Source: CALMEH01 sp964548225 (GTDB taxonomy: Bacteria > Acidobacteriota > Blastocatellia > Pyrinomonadales > Pyrinomonadaceae). From it: DNA of 16,927 bases. The number at the start of each line of letters is the position of its first letter. Position 1 is the stretch's first letter. Location of the stretch: NCBI GenBank assembly GCA_964548225.1, contig CAZJQP010000101.1, positions 1-16,927 on the forward strand, read 5' to 3'. The notes beneath the pieces were generated by a model. It saw only the letters and a program-made list of their open reading frames with translations, was not told where the DNA came from and made no database searches. A program made the position numbers and the translations under genes. Positions 7,318 through 14,306 of this stretch are shown in pieces.

Positions 7318-7415
7318 TGTGAAAGGGGAGTAGATTGCCCTAGAGGTTGGTAAATCGTCATTACGATTGCGGCAAGCAATCCGGTTTATCAAAAAAAGTA
7401 TCAAGACCTTTCGCA
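7318..7415 (+). promoter_or_regulatory. yybP-ykoY manganese riboswitch
   Basis: The leader matches the yybP-ykoY aptamer, which binds Mn2+ between two docked helical legs. P1 is TGTGAAAGG (7318-7326) paired with CCTTTCGCA (7407-7415), nine pairs including one G-U. Loop L1 carries the hallmark GGGGAGTAG (7325-7333). The second leg has GGTAAA (7349-7354) paired with TTTATC (7385-7390), the conserved L3 sequence TCGTCATTACG (7355-7365), and a hairpin GATTGC / GCAATC (7365-7370 and 7376-7381) followed by CCGG. The 3' end CAAGACCTTTC is, from memory, the same as in the Lactococcus lactis Mn2+ riboswitch. Members turn expression on when Mn2+ is high, mostly for Mn efflux genes. Here the next genes are a DUF2490 beta-barrel and a carbonic anhydrase, not a known Mn exporter. 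Confidence 0.9.
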
Positions 7416-7456
7416 GATTTTGTTTATTAGCAATTTCTGCGAAGGGTCTTTTCTAT
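7403..7456 (+). terminator. Intrinsic terminator, expression platform of the riboswitch
   Basis: A 15-bp stem pairs 7403-7417 with 7436-7450 (AAGACCTTTCGCAGA with TCTGCGAAGGGTCTT, one G-U pair), with an 18-nt loop and a T-rich tail (7447-7456). The 5' arm contains the whole 3' strand of riboswitch P1 (7407-7415), so P1 and the terminator cannot coexist. Mn2+ binding should stabilise P1 and prevent termination, making an ON switch. Confidence 0.9.
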
Positions 7457-7478
7457 TTACACACGACTCAAAAATTTT

Positions 7479-8147
7479 ATGAAGATGCTTTTTGTTATTG
7501 TTTTATGCTTTGCTTTTTCGGCAAACGCTTTTTCGCAAACGACTTATGAAACCGATTTTCAGATTTGGAACGACACGCAATTTATTGTTCCGCTGACGAA
7601 AAAGAAGGATTGGAACTTCGTTTTGTGGACGTTCGGACGCTTCGGCAACAACGTGCAAACGACGACAGATGCACGAATCGGAGGGTTGATTACGAAGAAA
7701 ATCAATAAATATGCAACGGTCGGCGGCGGTTATCTTTACCGTTATTCAAACCCGACTTTTCAGCGTAGCCGTTACGAAAGCCGTTATTTGGGGTTGGCGA
7801 CATTTACTGTTCCTTTGGACAAAAAATGGACGCTCGTGAACCGGAATTTGTATCAATATGAAGATCGTTATTCGCGCCCGAATGCAACGGTTGTTCGCAA
7901 TCGTCTATGGCTCAAACGGGAAGTAACGGTAGCGAAAAAGAAAATCGAACCGTTTATTTCGTTTGAAACTTTCTACGATTTTCGTTTGAAAGATTTCGCC
8001 AGATTTCGCACGCAAGCGGGCGCGTCGCATAAATTCAATGACAAATTTTCGGCGGATTTCTACTATGTCCGGCAAGACGAAACCGGCAATCGAACCCGTC
8101 CGGGAACTTTGAACGGCATCGGCACGAGTTTTCGAGTCAATTTTTAA
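7479..8147 (+). CDS. DUF2490 outer-membrane beta-barrel protein
   Basis: A 222-residue exported protein. The N terminus is a signal peptide with likely cleavage at ANAFSQ (about residue 20). The mature part is a series of alternating beta strands rich in aromatic and basic residues (for example YATVGGGYLYRYS, WTLVNRNLYQYEDRY, EPFISFETFYDFRL, FSADFYYVRQDE) and ends in phenylalanine, as expected for an outer-membrane barrel of about 8-12 strands. The pattern fits DUF2490, a family of unknown function. It is the first gene after the Mn2+ riboswitch, so expression should rise with Mn2+; passage of Mn2+ or of an inorganic carbon species across the outer membrane is speculation. ATG 7479 is used; ATG 7485 is possible and would keep the signal peptide. 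Confidence 0.85.
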   Translation: MKMLFVIVLCFAFSANAFSQTTYETDFQIWNDTQFIVPLTKKKDWNFVLWTFGRFGNNVQTTTDARIGGLITKKINKYATVGGGYLYRYSNPTFQRSRYESRYLGLATFTVPLDKKWTLVNRNLYQYEDRYSRPNATVVRNRLWLKREVTVAKKKIEPFISFETFYDFRLKDFARFRTQAGASHKFNDKFSADFYYVRQDETGNRTRPGTLNGIGTSFRVNF

Positions 8148-8187
8148 CAAAGAAAAATTAAACAAATTCAGGAGATAGAAAATAAAA

Positions 8188-8772
8188 ATGAAAGTTTACA
8201 GACAAATGAAAAATATTGCATTCGGATTTTTGATGATTGGCGTTTTGGCGACTGCGGGTTTCGGACAAGAGATAATCGGCAAGGCTAAAACGACGAATTT
8301 TAATATTACTGAAGAAATGGTGATCAACGCGCAAAAAGCGTGGGCGGAATCGCTTTTGAAAATCAGCAAAACGTATTTGGACGGCGGCGATTACAAAAAA
8401 GTTGCGTCCGAAGAACTTGATAGAGGCTATAATTATGCGAACGGCATCGTGCTTTTCAAACCGACTTTGACGACCGGCGAACAGACTTTCAGAATGGATA
8501 AAGAAGGCGCACTTGCTTATTTTGTCGGCGGAAATTCAAAGTATAAAGACGACACGGGTTTTGCGCTGAAAGGTTGGGTAAAATATGGAATTGCCAACAA
8601 AGGAATTATTTTGAATGGCAGCACCGCGATTTCGATGGGCAACATTATTTTGACAGACAAAAACGGCAATGAAGTTGTCGTTGACAAAACTTGGGGCTTT
8701 AAGATGAACGAATTCGGCGAACTGAAAATCATTTTGCATCATTCGTCTTTGCCTTATAAACCGGCGAAATAG
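8188..8772 (+). CDS. Exported iota-class (COG4337-type) carbonic anhydrase
   Basis: A 194-residue protein with a signal peptide (residues 1 to about 26, MKNIAFGFLMIGVLATAGFG) and so probably periplasmic. The mature sequence carries the conserved series WAESLLKIS, FKPTLTTGEQTFR (90-102), EGALAYFVGG, TGFALKGW (123-130), AISMGNI (147-153), TDKNGNEVVVDKTWGFK and the C-terminal HHSSLPY at 184-190. The HHSS motif with this NTF2/CaMKII-AD-like fold defines the iota carbonic anhydrases, which interconvert CO2 and bicarbonate; relatives are often mislabelled phosphoribosyl-AMP cyclohydrolase. The diatom enzyme was reported to use Mn2+, other members to work without metal. It is second in the Mn2+-riboswitch unit and 480 bp upstream of an SbtA bicarbonate transporter, which fits inorganic-carbon handling. 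AGGAG lies 13 nt before ATG 8188; ATG 8206 is an alternative start. Confidence 0.85.
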   Translation: MKVYRQMKNIAFGFLMIGVLATAGFGQEIIGKAKTTNFNITEEMVINAQKAWAESLLKISKTYLDGGDYKKVASEELDRGYNYANGIVLFKPTLTTGEQTFRMDKEGALAYFVGGNSKYKDDTGFALKGWVKYGIANKGIILNGSTAISMGNIILTDKNGNEVVVDKTWGFKMNEFGELKIILHHSSLPYKPAK

Positions 8773-8783
8773 GAAGAACTAAA

Positions 8784-8852
8784 CTACGAAATACACGGAA
8801 GAAGGAAATAAGAAAAATGTTTTTATTTTCAAATGTTTCGTGTATTTCGTAG
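8784..8852. repeat. Palindromic intergenic element with perfect 14-bp arms
   Basis: CTACGAAATACACG (8784-8797) is exactly complementary to CGTGTATTTCGTAG (8839-8852), with a 41-bp A/T-rich loop. It lies between the carbonic anhydrase gene and the RidA gene and ends 10 bp before the RidA start. No T-run follows on the + strand, so it is not a standard terminator there. It may be a small dispersed palindromic repeat, or an RNA hairpin that lowers expression of downstream genes or protects upstream mRNA. Confidence 0.85.
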
Positions 8853-8862
8853 GCAAAAAAAT

Positions 8863-9246
8863 ATGATAAATAAAATTCAACCCGAAAATCTGCCAGAACC
8901 GAAAGGTCATTATTCGCCAGCCGTAGAATTTAACGGCTTAATTTTTGTGTCGGGACAACTTCCCATAAATCACGCGACCGGCGAAGTCGAAACAGGCGAT
9001 ATTGAAAAACAAACAGAACTCGCTTTGCAGAATGTCGAAGCGATTTTGCTGGTGGCGAACAGCGATTTGAATCACGTTTTGCAAATGACGATTTACATTT
9101 CGGAGATGGAACTTTGGGACAAGGTGAACGAAGTTTATGCGCGGATTTTAGGCGAACACAAACCGGCGCGGGCGATTGTTCCCGTGAAGGATTTGCATTT
9201 CGGGACAAAAATTGAAATTCAGGCGATTGCCACGATTAAAAAATAA
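8863..9246 (+). CDS. RidA-family protein (cytosolic)
   Basis: A 127-residue RidA/YjgF protein. RidA hydrolyses reactive enamine/imine intermediates made by PLP enzymes. Family features are YSPAVEFNGLIFVSGQLP near the N terminus, the middle block QTELALQNVEAIL, and KPARAIVPVKDL with the conserved arginine that binds the carboxylate of the substrate. I prefer ATG 8863 (MINKIQPENLPEP) because homologues begin near this point; an in-frame ATG at 8833 would lie in the loop of the preceding hairpin. It is 6 bp upstream of the SbtA-like gene, probably in one transcript. The exact substrate is unknown. Confidence 0.9.
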   Translation: MINKIQPENLPEPKGHYSPAVEFNGLIFVSGQLPINHATGEVETGDIEKQTELALQNVEAILLVANSDLNHVLQMTIYISEMELWDKVNEVYARILGEHKPARAIVPVKDLHFGTKIEIQAIATIKK

Positions 9247-9252
9247 TTACAG

Positions 9253-10221
9253 ATGGATTTCCAAATTTTAATATCTAATTTAACGAATCCGACACTACTG
9301 TTTTTTATTCTCGGAATTTTCGCGGCAATCGTGAAAAGCGATTTGGAAATTCCCGAAGGAAGTGTCAAGTTTATTTCGCTTTATTTGCTCTTTGCCATCG
9401 GATTTAAGGGCGGGCAAGAACTCTCACACAGCAGTTTCAGTCTTGAAATCGTTTATTCGCTCTTGTTCGGAGTTTTTATCGCTTCGCTGATTCCGCTTTA
9501 TGCCTTTTTTATTTTGAAAAGGAAATTGAGTGTGAGCGACGCGGCGGCAGTCGCGGCGACTTACGGTTCGGTCAGCGCGGTTACGTTTGTTGCGGCGACC
9601 GGATTTTTGGAATCGCAAAAAATCGCGTTCGGCGGCGAAATGGTTGCAGTTATGGCTCTGATGGAATCACCCGCGATTATCGTCGGCGTGATTTTAATGA
9701 TGCGCTACGAAAAAGAATCGGGCGGCAACGGAAATTTGAAAAATATCTTTCTGCATTCATTTACAAACGGTAGTGTGTTAATGATTTTGGGCAGTTTGCT
9801 GATTGGTTTGATTGCCGACACGAAACAAGCGGAAGGCATTAAGCCTTTTACGACCGATATTTTTAAGGGATTTTTGGCTATATTCTTGCTTGAAATGGGA
9901 ATGGTTACGGCGCGAAGATTTGCGGCGTTCAGAAAATACGGTTTGTTCGTAACGATTTTTGCGATTTTTATTCCAATCGTCAATGGATTAGCGGTTGCAT
10001 TAATTAGCGGTTTGGTAACTCAAAATAGCGGAAACCGCTTTATTTTCGCGGTTTTAGCGGCAAGCGCGTCTTATATCGCTGTTCCTGCCGCAATGCGGCT
10101 TGCCGCACCAAAAGCCGATCCCGGACTTTATATTCCGATGGCTCTCGGCGTTACATTTCCGTTTAATATTACAATCGGAATGCCTCTGTATTACGCAGTC
10201 GTGAAAAGCACAGGGTTTTAG
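9253..10221 (+). CDS. SbtA-type sodium-dependent bicarbonate transporter
   Basis: A 322-residue inner-membrane protein with about ten hydrophobic helices. Features of the Sbt_1 (SbtA) family are LLFAIGFKGGQEL (helix with FKGG at 51-54), the half-helix motif YGSVSAVTF (104-112) and ALMESPAI (135-142), with an equivalent second half after a polar cytoplasmic loop near residues 152-165. Cyanobacterial SbtA imports bicarbonate with Na+. The protein is somewhat shorter than the cyanobacterial type, mainly in the central loop. No sbtB gene for the PII-like regulator is adjacent. Its closeness to the iota carbonic anhydrase supports a bicarbonate function. Many heterotroph homologues remain untested, so substrate is inferred. 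Confidence 0.87.
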   Translation: MDFQILISNLTNPTLLFFILGIFAAIVKSDLEIPEGSVKFISLYLLFAIGFKGGQELSHSSFSLEIVYSLLFGVFIASLIPLYAFFILKRKLSVSDAAAVAATYGSVSAVTFVAATGFLESQKIAFGGEMVAVMALMESPAIIVGVILMMRYEKESGGNGNLKNIFLHSFTNGSVLMILGSLLIGLIADTKQAEGIKPFTTDIFKGFLAIFLLEMGMVTARRFAAFRKYGLFVTIFAIFIPIVNGLAVALISGLVTQNSGNRFIFAVLAASASYIAVPAAMRLAAPKADPGLYIPMALGVTFPFNITIGMPLYYAVVKSTGF

Positions 10222-10229
10222 TAAAGATT

Positions 10230-11012
10230 ATGAAATTAGAAATTTACCAAATTGACGCATTTGCGAAGGAAGTTTTTAAGGGAAATCCGGCGGCGATTTG
10301 CCCTTTGGAAAAGTGGCTTGATGCAGATTTAATGCAGAAAATCGCGCTTGAGAACAACTTGAGCGAAACGGCTTTTTTTGTAAAAAACGGAGATGTTTAT
10401 GAGATTCGCTGGTTCACGCCGACGTTTGAAATTGACCTTTGCGGACACGCGACTTTGGCGAGTGCGTTTGTGATTTTTGAAATTTTAAAGCTCGAAGAAA
10501 GCATCATAAATTTTCATTCGCACAAAAGCGGAAAATTGTCGGTCGAGAAAAAAGGTGATGTTTTGACGCTTGATTTTCCGTCGCGTCCGGTTTCGCCCGT
10601 TGAAATTCCCGACGGTTTGATTGAAGCCATCGGCAAAGAGCCGAAAGAAGTTTTCAAGGCGCGTGATTATTTTTTGGTTTATGAAAACGAGCAGGAAATT
10701 TTGGATATAAATCCAAACTTTTCAAAACTTCTCGAAGTTGACACGCTCGGTGTTATTGTTACGGCAAAAGGCGAAAGTTCGGATTTCGTGTCAAGATTTT
10801 TTGCGCCCGAAGTCGGCGTTTTTGAAGACTCGGTAACAGGTTCTTCGCATTGTAATTTGATTCCGTTTTGGGCGGAAAGATTGAGTAAAAATGAATTATT
10901 TGCGCGACAAATTTCCGCTCGTGGCGGCGAATTATTCTGTGAACTGCGCGGCAACAGAGTAAAAATCGGTGGCAATGCAGTTTTGTATTTGAAGGGCGAA
11001 ATCTATGTCTAA
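10230..11012 (+). CDS. PhzF-family isomerase/epimerase-like protein
   Basis: A 260-residue PhzF-family protein with the two-lobed diaminopimelate-epimerase fold. Seen in sequence: IDAFAKEVFKGNPAAIC (8-24), NNLSETAFF with the candidate catalytic glutamate E46, the first glycine loop CGHATLASA (72-80) and the second-lobe motif EDSVTGSSHC (200-209). Family members catalyse proton-shift or cyclisation reactions, as PhzF does in phenazine synthesis. No other phenazine genes are present, so that pathway is not implied. It starts 8 bp after the SbtA stop and overlaps the next RidA gene by 8 bp, a sign of tight co-expression. Substrate unknown. Confidence 0.9.
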   Translation: MKLEIYQIDAFAKEVFKGNPAAICPLEKWLDADLMQKIALENNLSETAFFVKNGDVYEIRWFTPTFEIDLCGHATLASAFVIFEILKLEESIINFHSHKSGKLSVEKKGDVLTLDFPSRPVSPVEIPDGLIEAIGKEPKEVFKARDYFLVYENEQEILDINPNFSKLLEVDTLGVIVTAKGESSDFVSRFFAPEVGVFEDSVTGSSHCNLIPFWAERLSKNELFARQISARGGELFCELRGNRVKIGGNAVLYLKGEIYV

Positions 11013-11478
11013 AACATTGAAAATATTTGGCTTGGCAATTTGTTTGACGGCGATTTTTTGGTTTGCTCTGCCAAGCGACGCTTCTGATAAATCAAAGAAA
11101 AAAGCGGTTGAATCGGCAGATGCGCCGAAGGCAATCGGCGCATATTCGCAAGCGGTTATCGCGGACGATTTTGTTTTTCTGGCAGGACAAATCGGGATTG
11201 AGCCGAAAAGCGGCAATTTGGTTACGGGCGGCATTGAAGCGGAAACCGAACAGGTTTTGAAAAACATCGAAGCCGTTCTGAAAGCCTCGAAAAGCGATTT
11301 TGACAATGTGGTGAAAACGACGATTTTTCTCGCGGACATCAACGATTTTGCGAAAGTAAATGAGATTTACTCAAAATATTTCAAAGCTCCGTTTCCGGCG
11401 CGTTCAACCGTCCAAGTCGCCAAATTGCCAAGAGATGCACGGATTGAAATTGAAGTTACGGCACTTGTGAAGAAATGA
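11005..11478 (+). CDS. RidA-family protein with N-terminal export signal
   Basis: A 157-residue RidA protein preceded by a hydrophobic segment (LKIFGLAICLTAIFWFAL, about residues 5-22) and a likely signal-peptidase site near SDA-SD (about 24-27). The RidA domain starts at ADAPKAIGAYSQAV and has FVFLAGQIG, QVLKNIEAVL and PARSTVQVAKLPRDARIEIEV, including the substrate-binding arginine and the final glutamate. RidA proteins normally work in the cytosol on PLP-enzyme products, so a periplasmic or membrane-anchored one is unusual. The ATG lies inside the end of the PhzF-like gene, suggesting translational coupling and a shared task. There is no lipobox cysteine. Confidence 0.9.
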   Translation: MSKTLKIFGLAICLTAIFWFALPSDASDKSKKKAVESADAPKAIGAYSQAVIADDFVFLAGQIGIEPKSGNLVTGGIEAETEQVLKNIEAVLKASKSDFDNVVKTTIFLADINDFAKVNEIYSKYFKAPFPARSTVQVAKLPRDARIEIEVTALVKK

Positions 11479-11514
11479 TTGAGGAAATCAAAAAATAATC
11501 CGTAAATAGAAATT

Positions 11515-11745
11515 ATGAGAAGAGGAATTTGTCCGAAATGTAATGCAAACGCGGTATATGCGACAAATACGCGCGATGGTGATTTTATGTTGCCGACATC
11601 GAGTTTGCTTGGAATGGCAACAGTTGCCGGAATCGTCAGTTCGGAACGCTACGTTTGTGTTAATTGCGGTTACTTTGAAAGATACGTTTCAGACCGTGAA
11701 GTTTTAAAGACTATTCAGACCTCTTCAGTTTGGATAAAAGTTTAA
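11515..11745 (+). CDS. Small zinc-ribbon protein
   Basis: A 76-residue protein with CPKC at residues 6-9 and CVNC near 48-51, a four-cysteine zinc ribbon with a ~38-residue spacing. The region between has a short hydrophobic stretch (LLGMATVAGIV). The C-terminal part (YFERYVSDREVLKTI) has no motif I recognise. It probably binds Zn2+ and may contact protein or nucleic acid. It is the last gene before sufC, with 25 bp between them. Confidence 0.75.
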   Translation: MRRGICPKCNANAVYATNTRDGDFMLPTSSLLGMATVAGIVSSERYVCVNCGYFERYVSDREVLKTIQTSSVWIKV

Positions 11746-11770
11746 TTTAATCAAAAGGAAATTTTGTAAA

Positions 11771-12523
11771 ATGTTATTGGAAATAAAAGATTTACACGCA
11801 GGAATTGAAGGAAAAGAGATTTTGAAAGGCTTGAATTTGACGGTCAATAAAGGCGAAGTTCACGCGATTATGGGACCGAACGGTTCGGGGAAATCTACCT
11901 TGTCGAAGGTTTTAGCAGGTCATCCGAATTATGAAGTTTTGTCGGGCGAAGTGATTTATGAAGGCAAAGATTTGCTCGAACTCGAACCTGATGAACGTGC
12001 TAGAGAAGGCGTTTTTATGGCGTTTCAGTATCCGATTGAAATTCCGGGCGTTTCAAATTCGCAGTTTTTGCGGCTGGCTTATAACGAAAAGATGAAGCAT
12101 CACGAACTCGAAGAACTCGATCCGCTCGAATTTAACGATTATTTGAAGGAAAAAGCGAAAATCGTTGATATGAAGCCGGAATTTTTCAAGCGTTCAGTCA
12201 ACGAAGGTTTTTCAGGCGGCGAGAAAAAGCGCAACGAAATTTTGCAGATGGCTGTTTTAGAGCCAAAACTCGCCATTTTGGACGAAACCGATTCGGGGTT
12301 GGACATTGACGCTTTGCGAATCGTGGCGGAAGGTGTAAATAAACTCCGAAGCGCGGAAAACGCAATCATTTTGGTTACGCATTATCAAAGGCTTTTGAAT
12401 TATATCGAACCGGATTTTGTTCACGTTTTGGCAAACGGCAAAATCGTCAAAGAAGGCGGCAAGGAATTGGCATTGGAATTGGAAGAAAAAGGCTACGATT
12501 GGGTGAAAGCCGCGACAAAATAA
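11771..12523 (+). CDS. sufC: SufC, ATPase subunit of the Fe-S scaffold
   Basis: The ABC-type ATPase that drives conformational change in the SufBC2D complex. All motifs are present in the 250 residues: Walker A GPNGSGKST (35-43), the Q-loop FQYP (85-88), the SufC-specific signature FSGGEKKRNEI (147-157), Walker B with LAILDETDSGLD (168-179) and the switch histidine in VTHYQRLL (H204). AAGGAA at 11755-11760 is a suitable ribosome binding site 10 nt before the ATG. sufD follows after 4 bp. No convincing promoter of its own was found immediately upstream, so it depends on read-through from genes upstream or on an unrecognised promoter. Confidence 0.98.
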   Translation: MLLEIKDLHAGIEGKEILKGLNLTVNKGEVHAIMGPNGSGKSTLSKVLAGHPNYEVLSGEVIYEGKDLLELEPDERAREGVFMAFQYPIEIPGVSNSQFLRLAYNEKMKHHELEELDPLEFNDYLKEKAKIVDMKPEFFKRSVNEGFSGGEKKRNEILQMAVLEPKLAILDETDSGLDIDALRIVAEGVNKLRSAENAIILVTHYQRLLNYIEPDFVHVLANGKIVKEGGKELALELEEKGYDWVKAATK

Positions 12524-12527
12524 TAAA

Positions 12528-13685
12528 ATGACATCAGTAAGTAAAGAAATGCCTTATAACAAAAAACTCGAAGAATATTTGGAGCAAAAAGAAGGCACTT
12601 GGATAAGAGAATTGCGTCAAGAAGCGTTGGATTATTTTAAGGAAATCGGCTATCCGACTCCGAAAGATGAGGAATGGAAATATACCAATGTCGCGCCGCT
12701 GGTTAGCTCAAATGTCGGAGAATTGCCGCGAGTTTTAGTGTATGAATGCAAAGAGCAAATTGATGAAAAGTTGCTCCGACAATTCGACTATAAACGGAAC
12801 GGTTTCACGGCTTTGCATCTGGGTTTGGCAAATTTTAAGGTTGTAAGAATTCCGAAAGAAACAAAGGTTGAAGAGCCGATAGAATTTAGCTTTAATCCGG
12901 GTCGAAAATATGCGAATGTTCCACATATTTTGGTGATTGCCGAAGCCGGAAGCAAAGCGACGATTATCGAATCTTACAAATCGGACACCGGCGACCGGAC
13001 TTTTACGAATACGGCGATTCAAATTTTTGTCGAAGACAACGCGAATCTGACACATTATCGAGTGCAAAAAGAAGGCGCAGACGCTTTTCACATCGGCACG
13101 ACCGAAGTTACTTTGGGACGCGGAAGTCTTTATAATGCAACAAATATTAATCTTGGCGGAGAAATGTCGCGCCACGATATTCATCTGAAATTCACGGCAG
13201 AAGGCGCGGAAGCGTTTGTTGATGGGCTTTATATGCTGAACGGCGAACAGCATCACGACACGCATTCGGAAATTGATCACGCGCTTCCGAATTGCGTTTC
13301 GCATCAAACTTACAAAGGCGTTTTGAACGACAAATCACGCGGCGTTTTCAATGGCAAAGTCTTTGTCCGTGAAAATGCTTCGGGAACAGACGCGCAACAA
13401 TCGAACAAAAATCTGCTTCTTTCAAACGATGCGCGGGTTGACACGAAACCGCAACTCGAAATCTTCAACGACGACGTAAAATGCTCGCACGGTGCAACCG
13501 TCGGACAGCTTGAAGATGAAGAATTGTTTTATCTTCTCAGTCGCGGTTTGAACGAAAATTTGGCGCGAAATCTTTTGACTTACGGTTTTGCCGAAGAAAT
13601 CGTCAACAAAATCGAGGTCGAATCAATCAAAAAAGAGTTAGACGAAGCGGTTTTGAATCGGTTGAATACGAGTTTGGAAGCATAG
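12528..13685 (+). CDS. sufD: SufD, Fe-S scaffold subunit
   Basis: The SufB paralogue that pairs with it in SufBC2D. In its 385 residues I see EEWKYTNVAPL near residue 44, the beta-helix core, HHDTHSEIDHALPNCVSHQTYKGVLN, and FNDDVKCSHGATVGQLEDEELFYLLSRG. In the last block H321 probably corresponds to the conserved histidine of E. coli SufD (H360) needed for cluster building; C319 is nearby. The ATG at 12528 follows the sufC stop by 4 bp. The restriction endonuclease gene starts 3 bp after its stop, where sufS would be expected. Confidence 0.97.
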   Translation: MTSVSKEMPYNKKLEEYLEQKEGTWIRELRQEALDYFKEIGYPTPKDEEWKYTNVAPLVSSNVGELPRVLVYECKEQIDEKLLRQFDYKRNGFTALHLGLANFKVVRIPKETKVEEPIEFSFNPGRKYANVPHILVIAEAGSKATIIESYKSDTGDRTFTNTAIQIFVEDNANLTHYRVQKEGADAFHIGTTEVTLGRGSLYNATNINLGGEMSRHDIHLKFTAEGAEAFVDGLYMLNGEQHHDTHSEIDHALPNCVSHQTYKGVLNDKSRGVFNGKVFVRENASGTDAQQSNKNLLLSNDARVDTKPQLEIFNDDVKCSHGATVGQLEDEELFYLLSRGLNENLARNLLTYGFAEEIVNKIEVESIKKELDEAVLNRLNTSLEA

Positions 13686-13688
13686 AAA

Positions 13689-14306
13689 ATGAATGACATC
13701 AAAGAAAAATTTAAAACTTTGGCTCAAAAATATTCTGAAGTATTAAGCGGAAAAATCGAAGAGCGTATTCTTGAAATGAAAGACGATGACACATCTCATT
13801 TTCTTCTTTATAAAGTTTTAGGAATTAGCGAAGTTGAAGGAGAATTGATTGATGTTTATCAGAACAAGGGACGTTTTTTGTATAAATATGCAGGGGCTTT
13901 TCTCGAAGAAGCAGTAGTTTTATGTTTCCGAGAAAAGTTTCCCGAAGCTAAAAGATTTCGGGTTGAAAATACGATTGGAAAACGTCCAAAACAATTTGAA
14001 ATTGATTGTTTAATCGAAAAAGATGCGATTGAAATAAAATGGCGTGATGCAACGACCGACGGCGACCATATCACGAAAGAACATACGCGGATTCAGGCGA
14101 TAAAACAACACGGATTCACACCGATTCGATTGATGTTTTATCAGCCGAATCGTGAACAAGCGATTAAAATTCAGGCGACTTTGAAAACGCTTTATGACGG
14201 AATCGGTGGTGAGTATTATTCACAAGAAGCGGCTTGGAATTATGTCAAAGACAGAACGGAGATTGATTTAAAAGCAATTTTAACGGAAATAGCAGAAGAA
14301 AAATGA
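13689..14306 (+). CDS. Type II restriction endonuclease, ApaLI-like
   Basis: A 205-residue predicted endonuclease. It has a PD-(D/E)xK-type core: FEIDCLIE (103-110, candidate D106) followed by AIEIKWRD (113-120, candidate E115 and K117), then TTDGDHITKEHTRIQAI, which I recall from the ApaLI-like family. Upstream blocks LLYKVLGISEVEGELIDVYQNKGRF also fit that family. ApaLI cuts GTGCAC; whether this enzyme shares the site is not shown. The next gene is a DNA methyltransferase overlapping by 4 bp (ATGA), the usual restriction-modification arrangement. The pair lies between sufD and sufS, a site with no functional link, which suggests horizontal arrival. Confidence 0.72.
   Translation: MNDIKEKFKTLAQKYSEVLSGKIEERILEMKDDDTSHFLLYKVLGISEVEGELIDVYQNKGRFLYKYAGAFLEEAVVLCFREKFPEAKRFRVENTIGKRPKQFEIDCLIEKDAIEIKWRDATTDGDHITKEHTRIQAIKQHGFTPIRLMFYQPNREQAIKIQATLKTLYDGIGGEYYSQEAAWNYVKDRTEIDLKAILTEIAEEK

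Noticed and set aside
7367..7549. Open reading frame of 60 codons upstream of the DUF2490 gene
   Set aside because: It lies over the riboswitch and terminator, has no ribosome binding site or family resemblance, and conflicts with the structured RNA.
12735..13307. 190-codon open frame on the - strand inside sufD
   Set aside because: It is antisense to an unambiguous sufD, rich in Arg, Phe and Ile as expected of an antisense shadow, and has no recognisable motif.
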